NCBI GenBank assembly: GCA_964203235.1
Contig: CAXNLE010000003.1
Coordinates: forward strand, 95,373 to 159,372
Origin: BACL27 sp964203235
GTDB taxonomy: Bacteria; Actinomycetota; Acidimicrobiia; Acidimicrobiales; Ilumatobacteraceae
Direction of reading: 5' to 3'
DNA length: 64,000 nt
Shown: positions 9,168 to 18,399 of the stretch, one piece after another
Layout of the letters: every line of letters begins with the position of its first letter
How positions within the stretch are numbered: the stretch's first letter is position 1
Made by a program: the position numbers and the translations under genes
Notes under the pieces: generated by a model
Seen by the model: the letters and a program-made list of their open reading frames with translations, nothing else
Told to the model about the DNA's origin: nothing
Database searches by the model: none

Positions 9168-10154
9168 ATGACTACACCAGTTCGAATCACAGTTACAGGC
9201 GCCGCTGGACAAATCGGATACGGAATTTTATTTCGCATCGCTTCTGGGCAGATGCTCGGGCCAGATACGCCAGTAATTTTGCAACTACTTGAAGTGACCC
9301 CAGCGCTCGGTGCGCTCAACGGTGTAAAAATGGAACTCGACGATTGTGCCTATTCGCCGTTGGTCGATGTGATCACAACTGATGACGCCAACATTGCTTT
9401 CGGCGACACAGATATTGCTTTATTGATTGGCGCAATGCCACGCAAAGACGGCATGGAGCGCGCAGATTTGTTGACGGCTAACGGCGGCATCTTCAAACCA
9501 CAAGGTCTTGCAATTTCTAAAAACGCTAAAAAAAATGTCAAGGTATTAGTTGTTGGTAACCCAGCGAATACAAATTCTCTAATCGCGATGAGCAACGCTT
9601 CGGGCATTGATCCAAAACAATTCACAGCGATGACACGGCTAGATCACAATCGCGCCGTAGCCCAACTTGCACAACGACTTGGCAAGCCAGTTACTTCGGT
9701 TAAAAAAATGACTATCTGGGGCAATCACTCGGCGTCGCAGTATCCAGATCTCTATAACTGTGAAGTTGATGGAAAGAACGCGGCAACTTTAGTGAACGAC
9801 GACAATTGGTTGCGCGAAACTTTTATTCCGACTGTCGCCAAGCGTGGTGCGGCGATTATCAAGGCGCGTGGTTTGTCATCGGCTGCTTCGGCGGGCACTG
9901 CGGCAATGGATCATGTTCGTAACTGGGTTCAGGGCACACCAGCAGGTGATTGGGTCAGCATGAGCGTGCCGTCTGATGGCAGTTACGGTGTGCCAGCGGG
10001 TTTGATTTCGTCGTTTCCGTGCACATGCGCGAATGGTGAGTACAGCATCGTGCAGGGTTTGCCGATCAATGATTTCAGTCGCAAGATGATTGATGCGTCA
10101 GTTGCTGAGTTGATCGACGAGCGCGACGCGGTTCGCAGCCTCGGATTAATTTAA
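9168..10154 (+). CDS. mdh: Malate dehydrogenase (NAD-dependent)
   Basis: A 328-residue lactate/malate dehydrogenase of the cytosolic-like type, oxidising malate to oxaloacetate in the TCA cycle. The Rossmann loop GAAGQIGY is at the N-terminus, MTRLDHNRA contains the substrate-binding arginine and aspartate, and the catalytic histidine is in WGNHSASQYPD. ATG at 9168 was chosen over the TTG at 9159. The gene is in the same direction as sucCD and 23 bases after the acyltransferase gene. Confidence 0.95.
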   Translation: MTTPVRITVTGAAGQIGYGILFRIASGQMLGPDTPVILQLLEVTPALGALNGVKMELDDCAYSPLVDVITTDDANIAFGDTDIALLIGAMPRKDGMERADLLTANGGIFKPQGLAISKNAKKNVKVLVVGNPANTNSLIAMSNASGIDPKQFTAMTRLDHNRAVAQLAQRLGKPVTSVKKMTIWGNHSASQYPDLYNCEVDGKNAATLVNDDNWLRETFIPTVAKRGAAIIKARGLSSAASAGTAAMDHVRNWVQGTPAGDWVSMSVPSDGSYGVPAGLISSFPCTCANGEYSIVQGLPINDFSRKMIDASVAELIDERDAVRSLGLI

Positions 10155-10164
10155 TAATTTCGCT

Positions 10165-10199
10165 AAGCGCTTAAATTTCGGTGCGAAGCGCTCAAATTT
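10165..10199. repeat. Two direct copies of AAGCGCTYAAATTT between convergent genes
   Basis: AAGCGCTTAAATTT at 10165-10178 and AAGCGCTCAAATTT at 10186-10199 lie 21 bases apart, about two helical turns, in the short gap between convergent mdh and the SCP2 gene. Each copy holds the palindrome AGCGCT. Could act as part of a terminator or a protein site. Confidence 0.4.
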
Positions 10200-10208
10200 T
10201 GTCGCGAA

Positions 10209-10607
10209 TTAGAAGTTTGTGTTGGCGTTAACTGCCGAAAACACGACATCCAAGGCTAAAAATAACGGCTGAGTTGCAATCACTCGTTCGTGGTCGCCTT
10301 TAAACCGAATCTTGCCGCTGATGAATGCTTCTTGAGCATTGATCTTGCCAGTCGCAACACCAACGGCTGTTTGCCAATCTTGAGTGAACGCAATATCTGA
10401 AACTGTTGCTGGGCCGCTGGCAAAAGTTATCTTGCCGTCGCGCGATTCAAGATGATAAGTCACATCTCCGCGAGGAGTGCCAGTAACAATTTGTGTCACC
10501 GACACAGAGTTGTCGCGCGCAACAGCGGTGATTTCGTTATTTAATTTGACACCTTCAGCAACCGCGTTAATCCACTCATTGCTGAGGTAATCAACGCGGG
10601 CTGACAT
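10209..10607 (-). CDS. SCP2 sterol-binding-like domain protein
   Basis: A 132-residue protein whose pattern (YHLESRDGKITFASGP, then a central QDWQTAVGVATGKINAQEAFISGKIRFKGD-like stretch) matches the SCP-2 fold, which binds lipids or acyl-CoA in a hydrophobic tunnel. The conserved feature is the G-K-x-N-A-Q-x-A-F-x-x-G-K-I run. No partner domain is fused. AAGG precedes the ATG at 10607. It lies 29 bases after the hppA start-to-stop unit on the same strand, so co-transcription with hppA is possible. Ligand unknown. Confidence 0.75.
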   Translation of the reverse strand: MSARVDYLSNEWINAVAEGVKLNNEITAVARDNSVSVTQIVTGTPRGDVTYHLESRDGKITFASGPATVSDIAFTQDWQTAVGVATGKINAQEAFISGKIRFKGDHERVIATQPLFLALDVVFSAVNANTNF

Positions 10608-10635
10608 TATTTGCCTTTGGAATAGTTGCCGCTAT

Positions 10636-12966
10636 TTAAGCAGCAACCAAACTGACTGACTTACGACGTGAGAACATGATTGCGATAACCAAAATCACCA
10701 GCGAAACACCGGCGATGCTCAAACGCATTGCGTCGTTGTCTTGATATTTGATAATCGCTGGCAATGTTAAAAGAGCAACCAAGTTCATTACTTTGATCAG
10801 CGGATTAAGTGCCGGACCGGCAGTGTCTTTAAACGGGTCGCCAACGGTGTCACCAATGACAGCAGCTTTGTGTGCATCTGAACCTTTGCCACCATGGTGT
10901 CCGTCTTCGATGTACTTCTTGGCGTTATCCCATGCGCCACCGGCGTTGCTGAGGTAGTTAGCCATCAATTGACCGGTCAAGATCACACCAGCCAAGAACG
11001 CACCAAGTGCTGCATAGCCGATACCAAAACCAACAATCACTGGTGTCAGAACTGCTAGCAATGCTGGCGTTGTGAGTTCACGCAATGATGCTGCGGTGCA
11101 GATGTCGATAACTGGGCCGTAGTCAGGTTGCTTTGTGCCGGCCATAATTTTGCCGTCTTTGAACTGGCTGCGAACTTCTTGCACAACCACGCCTGCTGTT
11201 CGACCAACCGCGCGAATCGCGAGTGCTGAGAACATAAACGCAATTGATCCACCAATTAGAAGACCAATAAATGTTTTTACGTCTGACACGTTGATCTGTG
11301 TTTCAACCGCCGTGAATATAGCTTTACCTTCAAGCGGCAAACCAGTTACTTCGTCTTTGAGACCAAGTTCGCTGGCAATTGTTTCGATGTATGAAGCGAA
11401 CAACGCAACAGCAGCAATAACTGCCGAGCCAATTGCAAAGCCCTTAGTTACTGCTTTCGTTGTGTTACCAACTGCATCGAGGCTGACAAGAATTTTGCCA
11501 GTCTCACCATGCAACTCGCCAGCCATTTCGGCGATGCCAGCAGCGTTATCTGAAACCGGACCGAATGTATCTTCAGAGACGATTACGCCGGTTGTTGCGA
11601 GCATTCCCATGCCGCAAAGTGCAACGAGGTAAAGCGAGAACTGAATGTTTCCGCCACCCATCCAGATTGTTGTACCAAGCGCAATCGCGATGCACAAAAT
11701 TGCGTAAACAGATGACTCAAGACCAGATGCTGTTCCTGAAAGAACAACCGTCGCTGGGCCTGTCTCGGTGCTCTCGGCGATTTCTTGCACTGGGCCATAT
11801 TCGGTGCCAGTGAAATATTCAGTGAGACGACTCAAAACTTGAGCAAGCACCAAACCGACAAGTACGGCACCAAAAACGCGCCAACCAGTATTTGCAAAAC
11901 CAGTCTTCTCGAGTTTGTCGTTGCCGACATAATAAGTTGCCAACAAATACGTACCGATAACTGTGATGATGCCAGCAGTTAAAAAGCCGCGGTTGATTGG
12001 CTTAAGCGCATTCGTCTCGCCGTCGCGTGCGCGAACTGCAAACACACCAGCGATAGACGCAATCACACCAATTGCGCGAGCCGCAAGTGGAAAGACCAAA
12101 CCGAGTGCAGGGTTCAAACCAATTGAGTTGAACGCAGCAACACCAAGAATGATCGAGGCAACAAGTGTTACTTCGTAACTCTCGAACAAGTCAGCAGCCA
12201 TACCTGCACAGTCACCAACGTTGTCACCAACATTGTCGGCAATTGTTGCCGGGTTGCGTGGGTCGTCTTCTGGGATTCCTGCTTCAACTTTGCCAACCAA
12301 GTCTGCGCCGACATCGGCTGCCTTTGTGAAAATTCCTCCACCGACTCGCAAGAACAATGCGAGCAGTGAACCACCGAATCCGAAACCAATCAACATTGCT
12401 GACGATGTGTTTTGAAATAGCGCGATGATTATCGTTGCGCCGAGCAAACCAAGACCAACTGTGAACATTCCGGCAACGCCACCTGTGCGAAACGCAATTT
12501 GCAACGCTTGCTTCATCGAGCCACGTTTAGCCGCTGCAGCAGTTCGAACGTTGCCGCGTGTCGCGAGCGTCATACCGATGTAACCGGTTAATCCTGAAGC
12601 AACGCAACCCAGTACGAACGCAATTGTTCGATACAGACCAGATTGCACAAATGTCAGCGCCGAATCGCCACCTGGCTTGTCAATTGCGACTGAAGTTAAA
12701 AACACAACTGCACCAACTGGCACAAGAATCATGCCGATTGTGCGAAACTGCCGTTTTAAATATGCCCACGCACCCACTTGAATCGCCACCGCGATTTCTT
12801 TCATTTTGTCGGTGCCTTCATCCTCTTGAAGAACTTTGATCATCAAATACCAGCCGACCAAAAGTGCCAGTACAGCAGATGCCCCTGAGAGTCCAAGGAT
12901 CAACCATTCGCCACCTTTAAGTGTGAATTGTTGCCATCCGCCTTCAGTTGCAAAAAGTGCGCTCAC
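10636..12966 (-). CDS. hppA: Membrane proton-translocating pyrophosphatase, K+-independent type
   Basis: A 776-residue integral membrane enzyme with about 16 helices that couples pyrophosphate hydrolysis to proton export. The substrate-site signature DVGADLVGKVE is at residues 218-228, followed by DNVGDNVGD (244-252). In the segment GNTTKAVTKG the lysine after GNTT marks the K+-independent subfamily; K+-dependent enzymes have alanine there. The GTG at 12966 has GGAGAAA just upstream and gives the normal family length. The open frame extends to 13215, but those 83 residues are polar and unlike the family, so I reject them. Confidence 0.95.
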   Translation of the reverse strand: MSALFATEGGWQQFTLKGGEWLILGLSGASAVLALLVGWYLMIKVLQEDEGTDKMKEIAVAIQVGAWAYLKRQFRTIGMILVPVGAVVFLTSVAIDKPGGDSALTFVQSGLYRTIAFVLGCVASGLTGYIGMTLATRGNVRTAAAAKRGSMKQALQIAFRTGGVAGMFTVGLGLLGATIIIALFQNTSSAMLIGFGFGGSLLALFLRVGGGIFTKAADVGADLVGKVEAGIPEDDPRNPATIADNVGDNVGDCAGMAADLFESYEVTLVASIILGVAAFNSIGLNPALGLVFPLAARAIGVIASIAGVFAVRARDGETNALKPINRGFLTAGIITVIGTYLLATYYVGNDKLEKTGFANTGWRVFGAVLVGLVLAQVLSRLTEYFTGTEYGPVQEIAESTETGPATVVLSGTASGLESSVYAILCIAIALGTTIWMGGGNIQFSLYLVALCGMGMLATTGVIVSEDTFGPVSDNAAGIAEMAGELHGETGKILVSLDAVGNTTKAVTKGFAIGSAVIAAVALFASYIETIASELGLKDEVTGLPLEGKAIFTAVETQINVSDVKTFIGLLIGGSIAFMFSALAIRAVGRTAGVVVQEVRSQFKDGKIMAGTKQPDYGPVIDICTAASLRELTTPALLAVLTPVIVGFGIGYAALGAFLAGVILTGQLMANYLSNAGGAWDNAKKYIEDGHHGGKGSDAHKAAVIGDTVGDPFKDTAGPALNPLIKVMNLVALLTLPAIIKYQDNDAMRLSIAGVSLVILVIAIMFSRRKSVSLVAA

Positions 12967-13244
12967 GTGTAATTTCTCCGTTTTCTGATGGGGTTCGCCA
13001 GCATGGCTACCCGTGTTATGTGTCTCGGAAAGTATAAAGAATTTGGGGCTACTAATGCCAATAAGCGACGAATAATTGGCTATTTTTATGGCGCTTTTGT
13101 AACGCTTGCTAGCCGTTTTGCTAGCCGATTTAGCACGAGACCTAAAACTTGAGTTTTTAAGGGATGAGACACGGTTCACGCTGTATGTGTCGCCAAGAAT
13201 GTCGCCTAGCAACAAGCTGACTACTAACGTACTCTGACGGGACT

Positions 13245-14036
13245 ATGGCGAAAACACAGCAGGCATTAGCACGGGCGGGCAAATCAATTGCACCGCGGCA
13301 ACCAGTAACTGGCACGGCGTTGTCAGTACGCAAAAAGCGGTCGTTCATCGCCGACATTTACTCAACTGCAGTTGGCAAAAAATATGCCATGGCAATTTCG
13401 GGCATTGCATTGATGGGTTTTGTTTTGTTTCATATGATCGGCAATTTAAAGATGTATCTCGGTGCCGCTGAACTCGATCACTACGCCGAATTTTTGAAAG
13501 AGTTGCTTTATCCGCTTGCGCCAAAAGGTGCGGTGTTATGGATTCTTCGCGGCGGCTTGTTGGCGATGCTCGCGTTGCATCTTCATGCTGCGTGGTCGTT
13601 GACAATTTTAAATCATCAGGCGCGACCAGTTAAATATCAATCACCGCGCGATTATGAAGTTGCAAACTTTGCGAGTCGCACAATGCGTTACAGCGGCATG
13701 ATCGTTCTAAGTTTTTTAATTTGGCATTTACTAGATTTCACATTTGGTGTTGTCAACACTGTTGGCACTGAAGGCACCTTCGTAAAAGCCGAAGTTTATG
13801 CAAATATTGTGCGCAGTCTCGATCGATGGCCAGTCGCTGCGTTTTATATTTTGGCGAATTTGTTGCTCGGCATTCATTTGCGACATGGTGCGTGGAGTAT
13901 CTTTCAATCGCTCGGATGGAACAATCCGCGATTCAATTCTTGGCGTTGGTCGTTTGCGACTGTGTTCGCACTAGTTGTTGTGATTGGCAATATTTCATTC
14001 CCGATTGCGGTGCTCGCGGGCATCGTAAAACTGTAA
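13245..14036 (+). CDS. sdhC: Succinate dehydrogenase cytochrome b subunit (b558 type)
   Basis: A 263-residue membrane anchor of respiratory complex II. Five hydrophobic segments carry histidines in the positions expected for two b hemes (FHMIGNLKMYLG, LALHLHAAW, IWHLLDF, GIHLRHGAW). This single large subunit is the type B anchor found in Actinobacteria and Bacteroidetes, so no sdhD is needed. ATG at 13245 opens the sdhCAB operon; the gap of 10 bases before sdhA contains AAAGG. The upstream 278 bases are divergent from hppA. Confidence 0.92.
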   Translation: MAKTQQALARAGKSIAPRQPVTGTALSVRKKRSFIADIYSTAVGKKYAMAISGIALMGFVLFHMIGNLKMYLGAAELDHYAEFLKELLYPLAPKGAVLWILRGGLLAMLALHLHAAWSLTILNHQARPVKYQSPRDYEVANFASRTMRYSGMIVLSFLIWHLLDFTFGVVNTVGTEGTFVKAEVYANIVRSLDRWPVAAFYILANLLLGIHLRHGAWSIFQSLGWNNPRFNSWRWSFATVFALVVVIGNISFPIAVLAGIVKL

Positions 14037-14046
14037 AGGTTAAATA

Positions 14047-15969
14047 ATGAACACGCTTTTGAATGCCAAGATTCCGGGTGGTGCATTGCACGAAAAGTGG
14101 GATAACTATAAGGCAGACGCCAAACTTGTTAACCCGAACAACAAGCGCAAGTTTAAAGTAATTGTCGTTGGTACCGGTCTTGCTGGGGCATCGGCTGCGG
14201 CAACCTTGGCTGAACTTGGCTATCAAGTTGATGCGTTCACATTTCATGACTCTGCTCGTCGAGCACACTCAATTGCCGCTCAAGGCGGAATCAACGCTGC
14301 GAAAAATTATCAAGGCGACGGCGACAGTATCAATCGTTTATTCGTCGACACAATCAAGGGTGGAGACTTTCGCAGCCGTGAAGGCAATGTGCATCGCTTG
14401 GCTCAAGTGTCTGTTGACATCATTGATCAGATGGTCGCACAAGGTGTTCCGTTTGCACGCGAATACGGTGGCACACTCGACAATCGAAGTTTCGGTGGCG
14501 CGCAAGTAAGTCGAACCTTTTATGCGCGTGGACAAACCGGCCAGCAGTTGTTGCTCGGTGCTTATCAACAGTTGTCGCGTCAAGTCGGTCTAGGTGGCGT
14601 TCGTCTTTTCAATAGAACTGAACTTGTAGATGTTGTCGTCGTTGACGGACGCTGCTCAGGAATCGTCGTGCGTGACTTGCTAACTGGCGAAATCACTTCG
14701 CATGCGGCGCATGCAGTTGTCATGGCAACTGGTGGCTACGGCAATGTGTTTTATCTTTCAACAAATGCGATGAATTGCAATGTCACCGCTTCGTGGCGCG
14801 CGCATCGACGCGGTGCGATGTTCGCGAACCCTTGTTACACGCAAATTCACCCAACATGCATTCCGCAAAGTGATGAGTCGCAATCAAAGTTGACATTGAT
14901 GAGCGAATCATTGCGTAATGACGGACGAATTTGGGTGCCGAAAAATGCCGACGATGCGCGACCTGCAGACCAGATACCCGAGAGCGAGCGCGATTATTAC
15001 CTCGAGCGTTTGTATCCGAGTTACGGCAACTTGGCGCCACGTGATATTTCATCGCGCGCGGCAAAGCGTCTCGTAGACAAAGGCCACGGTGTTGGTCCTC
15101 TTAAGAACGGTGTGAATCTAGATTTCTCGGCAGCGATTGAACGCCTCGGCCTTGATGTTGTGCAAGAGCGTTACGGAAACTTGTTTCAGATGTACGAGCG
15201 CATTGCGGGTGAAGACCCATACTCGACGCCGATGCGAATTTATCCAGCGACTCACTACACGATGGGTGGGTTGTGGGTTGACTATGAACTTGCAACGACG
15301 ATTCCTGGTTTGTATGCAGCCGGCGAAGCGAACTTCTCTGACCATGGTGCGAACCGTCTTGGTGCTAGCGCGTTGATGCAAGGTCTCGCCGATGGATACT
15401 TTGTACTTCCGTACACAATTAGCAATGAACTTGCGCCGATGCTCAACAAGCCGATTCCGACAACCGATCATCCGGCGTTTGTGCAAGCAGAAACTGAAGC
15501 GCGCGATCGTTTTAATGGTTATCTAAATGTTGGCGGTACGCGCTCACCAGATTGGTTTCATCGCGAACTCGGCAGGATCATTTGGGACTATTGCGGAATG
15601 GAGCGTACGCAACAGGGTCTTGAGAAAGCATTGTCAGAGTTGCCAGCCCTATATAGCGAATTCAAAAAAGATTTGCGAGTCACTGGCAATGGCGAAAGCG
15701 TTAACCAAACTCTTGAAAAAGCCGGGCGAGTCGATGACTTCTTTCAGCTCGGAATGTTGATGTGTCGAGATGCTCTCGACCGCGAAGAAAGTTGTGGTGC
15801 ACATTTTCGTAGCGAGTACCAAACTGCTGAGGGCGAGGCATTGCGCGACGACAAGAATTACTGCCATGTTTCTGCATACGACTGGACAGGCGACCCGATG
15901 GCGGCTGCCTTGAATAAAGAAAAACTCGAGTTTGAAACGGCGCATCTTGCAACTCGGAGTTACAAGTGA
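14047..15969 (+). CDS. sdhA: Succinate dehydrogenase/fumarate reductase flavoprotein subunit
   Basis: A 640-residue catalytic subunit that oxidises succinate to fumarate with covalently bound FAD. The dinucleotide fold has VVGTGLAGASAAA near residues 39-51. The covalent FAD histidine is in RRAHSIAAQGGIN, and the substrate region has HPTCIPQ and THYTMGG, with the capping GLYAAGEANFSDHGANRLG segment. The N-terminal extension and length fit the non-classical type B enzyme of Actinobacteria. The stop overlaps the sdhB start. Confidence 0.95.
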   Translation: MNTLLNAKIPGGALHEKWDNYKADAKLVNPNNKRKFKVIVVGTGLAGASAAATLAELGYQVDAFTFHDSARRAHSIAAQGGINAAKNYQGDGDSINRLFVDTIKGGDFRSREGNVHRLAQVSVDIIDQMVAQGVPFAREYGGTLDNRSFGGAQVSRTFYARGQTGQQLLLGAYQQLSRQVGLGGVRLFNRTELVDVVVVDGRCSGIVVRDLLTGEITSHAAHAVVMATGGYGNVFYLSTNAMNCNVTASWRAHRRGAMFANPCYTQIHPTCIPQSDESQSKLTLMSESLRNDGRIWVPKNADDARPADQIPESERDYYLERLYPSYGNLAPRDISSRAAKRLVDKGHGVGPLKNGVNLDFSAAIERLGLDVVQERYGNLFQMYERIAGEDPYSTPMRIYPATHYTMGGLWVDYELATTIPGLYAAGEANFSDHGANRLGASALMQGLADGYFVLPYTISNELAPMLNKPIPTTDHPAFVQAETEARDRFNGYLNVGGTRSPDWFHRELGRIIWDYCGMERTQQGLEKALSELPALYSEFKKDLRVTGNGESVNQTLEKAGRVDDFFQLGMLMCRDALDREESCGAHFRSEYQTAEGEALRDDKNYCHVSAYDWTGDPMAAALNKEKLEFETAHLATRSYK

Positions 15970-16739
15970 AGCATTTAACCAATTTGAAACTCAAAGTTTG
16001 GCGTCAAGATGGCCCTGATACGGCCGGCAAATTTGAAACGCACGTCGTTGAGAGCGTCAGCGATGAAGCATCGTTTCTTGAAATGCTCGATCAACTGAAC
16101 GAGCGACTAATTGGCGAAAATAAAGATGCGATCGTGTTTGACCACGACTGTCGCGAAGGAATCTGTGGAACCTGTTCGCTAATGATCAATGGTCGAGCAC
16201 ATGGTCCGCAACGAGCAACGACGACTTGCCAGTTGCATATGCGCACATTTTCAAGTGGCGATGAAATCGTGATCGAGCCTTGGCGCGCCGCTGCGTTTCC
16301 GATTATTAAAGACTTGATGGTTGATCGTGCCTCGTTTGACCGCATTGTCGAATCTGGTGGTTTTATAACTGCGCCTACGGGTGGTGCGCCAGACGCAAAC
16401 TTGACTCCAGTGCCAAAACCTGTAGCCGATTCGGCAATGGATTCTGCTGCGTGTATCGGTTGCGGTGCGTGTGTTGCTGCCTGCCCGAATGGTGCAGCCA
16501 ATTTGTTTACGGGCGCCAAGATTTCACACCTAAATGTTTTGCCGCAGGGTCAAGCCGAACGGTACAAGCGAGTAGAAGCAATGGTCAACACAATGGATGA
16601 TCAATTCGGCTCGTGCACAAATCACGGCGAATGTTCTGCTGCGTGTCCGAAAGAAATTTCACTCGATGTGATTGCGCTGATGAACTCAGATTTTAGAAAA
16701 TCAAAATCAAAGAATCGCAAGCAACTCAGCCGCGGCTAA
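15966..16739 (+). CDS. sdhB: Succinate dehydrogenase iron-sulfur subunit
   Basis: A 257-residue electron-transfer subunit. The plant-type [2Fe-2S] loop DCREGICGTC is near residue 60; the [4Fe-4S]/[3Fe-4S] region follows as CIGCGACVAACPNGA and CTNHGECSAACP. GTG at 15966 overlaps the sdhA stop (GTGA), giving translational coupling. Electrons pass from SdhA through these clusters to the b hemes of SdhC and on to menaquinone. Confidence 0.95.
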   Translation: MKHLTNLKLKVWRQDGPDTAGKFETHVVESVSDEASFLEMLDQLNERLIGENKDAIVFDHDCREGICGTCSLMINGRAHGPQRATTTCQLHMRTFSSGDEIVIEPWRAAAFPIIKDLMVDRASFDRIVESGGFITAPTGGAPDANLTPVPKPVADSAMDSAACIGCGACVAACPNGAANLFTGAKISHLNVLPQGQAERYKRVEAMVNTMDDQFGSCTNHGECSAACPKEISLDVIALMNSDFRKSKSKNRKQLSRG

Positions 16740-16753
16740 GTTACTTGCGATTT
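16712..16753 (+). terminator. Long hairpin over the sdhB stop codon
   Basis: AATCGCAAG at 16713-16721 pairs with CTTGCGATT at 16744-16752, and AACT/AGTT and AGCC/GGCT continue the stem inwards with single mismatches. Only a weak T-rich stretch (TTTCTATATA) follows, so this may be a leaky terminator or a stabilising 3' structure between sdhB and the DedA gene. Confidence 0.45.
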
Positions 16754-16770
16754 CTATATAGGGGATAATA

Positions 16771-17418
16771 ATGTTGGGTGATCTCGCTTCTTGGGTGCAG
16801 GATGTAATTAATCAGTTCGGTTATATCGGTGTTGCGTTGTTGGTCGTGATTGAGAATGTTTTTCCACCGATCCCGTCAGAGATCGTTTTACCGTTTGCGG
16901 GTTTTGTTGCACAGCAGGGCGCTGGCGCTGCTCAGAGTGATACGTCTGTGATCGGCATGATGATTGCGGCAACTGTTGGTTCGGTAGTCGGCGCACTGAT
17001 TTTGTATTTTGTTTCGGCGGCAATTGGTCCAGATCGATTACGCGCCTTTGTCGAAAAGTTTGGCAAGTGGTTTGGTGTGAAGCCTGCAGATTTAGTGCGT
17101 GCTGAGGCTTGGTTTGATCGTCGTTCATTTGTGGCAGTGCTCGTTGGGCGTTGCGTACCACTGATTCGCTCGATCGTTTCGATACCTGCCGGTTTTCGCC
17201 GAATGAAACTTTCAAGTTTTGTTGTGCTTACGGCATTGGGTAGCGCCGTCTGGAATATTGCTCTCATTGGAGCAGGTGCAGTATTGAAAGATCAGTGGGA
17301 CCGAGTCGGCGACTACGTCGGAGTTTTTCAATGGGTAGTCATCTTGGCGATAGTAGTTTTCGTAGTCAGGTTTGTGATTTCGCTAGTTAAGCGTCGACGC
17401 ACTAGCGCAGCAAGTTAA
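16771..17418 (+). CDS. DedA family membrane protein
   Basis: A 215-residue protein with the DedA/SNARE-associated (VTT) fold: an early IENVFPPIPSEIVLPFAG segment with the conserved acidic-proline pattern, then FDRRSFVAVLVGRCVPLIRSIVSIPAG with the paired arginines, and further membrane helices to the end. Members move lipid carriers such as undecaprenyl phosphate or phosphatidylethanolamine across the membrane. AGGGG lies 7 bases before the ATG. It is 31 bases after sdhB and 9 bases before the asparaginase gene. Confidence 0.9.
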   Translation: MLGDLASWVQDVINQFGYIGVALLVVIENVFPPIPSEIVLPFAGFVAQQGAGAAQSDTSVIGMMIAATVGSVVGALILYFVSAAIGPDRLRAFVEKFGKWFGVKPADLVRAEAWFDRRSFVAVLVGRCVPLIRSIVSIPAGFRRMKLSSFVVLTALGSAVWNIALIGAGAVLKDQWDRVGDYVGVFQWVVILAIVVFVVRFVISLVKRRRTSAAS

Positions 17419-17427
17419 ATAAAAGCG

Positions 17428-18399
17428 ATGCAAGCATCTGACTCAATACCAGTTGCTTACACGTTGCGAAACGGTATTCAAGAATCATTCCATGACGGTG
17501 CCGTCGTTTGCCTTGAGCGAGACGGGTCAATTGCGTTTAGTGCTGGTTCGCCGCATGCAATAATTTTCCCGCGATCATCGACAAAGCCATTTTTAGCAAC
17601 TGCGATGGTGGCCGCAGGCTTAAAGCTGCCGTCAAAACTTCTCGCACTTGTGTGTGCTAGTCACGATGGTCGACCCGAACATTTGCAAGCAGCGCGCGAA
17701 ATACTGGCAAGCGCTGGCCTTGACGAAAATGATTTGCGCAATACTAAAGATTTGCCACTTGATGATGATGCGGCGCGTGAAGTTGTTCGCGGCGGCGGCG
17801 TTGCAACTTCGCTGCAAATGAATTGCTCTGGTAAACATTCTGGAATGCTGGCTACATGTGTTGCGTGTGGTTGGGAGCACGACGACAGTTATTTAGATCA
17901 AGATCATGAGTTGCAGCGTTGCATCACAGAAATGATGCCCGAGTTGATTGGTGAAAATGTTGCGCACATCGTCACTGATGGTTGCGGCGCACCAGCGCAC
18001 GCGATGACGCTTGCCGGTCTTGCACGCGGGTTTCGTGCGGTCGCAATATCAAAAACTGGCTCGCCGGCGCGAGTAGTTGCAGACGCAATGCGTGAGCATC
18101 CTCAAATGGTTGGTGGACCAACTCGCGATGTGACGCTACTGATGTCGGGCATTGCTGGTCTTGTTGCCAAAGATGGCGCCGAGGGTGTTTATGCCGCTGC
18201 GTTGCCAGACGGTCGAGCCATCGCGTTGAAGATTGCAGATGGCGCGAATCGCGCGCGACCACCGTTAATGCGTGCTGCGCTTAATGCACTGGGCATTGAT
18301 ATTTCTGGTGTTGACCCGCTCGCATTTGCGTCGCCGATTTTTGGGCACGGGCGAGTTGTCGGTGAGGTGCGTGTCATAGATAATCTTTTGTCATCATGA
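17428..18399 (+). CDS. Asparaginase II family protein
   Basis: A 323-residue protein matching the asparaginase II family (unrelated to the classical type I/II enzymes): ESFHDGAVVCLERDG near the N-terminus, FPRSSTKPFLA with the serine-threonine pair, CASHDGRPEHL, NCSGKHSGMLA and VTDGCGAPAHAM. It would hydrolyse asparagine to aspartate and ammonia in the cytoplasm. Its stop overlaps the following esterase start (ATGA), so the pair are translationally coupled. Confidence 0.85.
   Translation: MQASDSIPVAYTLRNGIQESFHDGAVVCLERDGSIAFSAGSPHAIIFPRSSTKPFLATAMVAAGLKLPSKLLALVCASHDGRPEHLQAAREILASAGLDENDLRNTKDLPLDDDAAREVVRGGGVATSLQMNCSGKHSGMLATCVACGWEHDDSYLDQDHELQRCITEMMPELIGENVAHIVTDGCGAPAHAMTLAGLARGFRAVAISKTGSPARVVADAMREHPQMVGGPTRDVTLLMSGIAGLVAKDGAEGVYAAALPDGRAIALKIADGANRARPPLMRAALNALGIDISGVDPLAFASPIFGHGRVVGEVRVIDNLLSS

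Noticed and set aside
11135..11632. 165-codon frame opposite hppA
   Set aside because: Mirror of hppA codons, no recognisable domain.
12967..13215. N-terminal extension of the hppA frame by 83 residues
   Set aside because: Polar, Ser/Lys-rich and unlike the family; the GTG at 12966 has a good ribosome site and gives the standard length.
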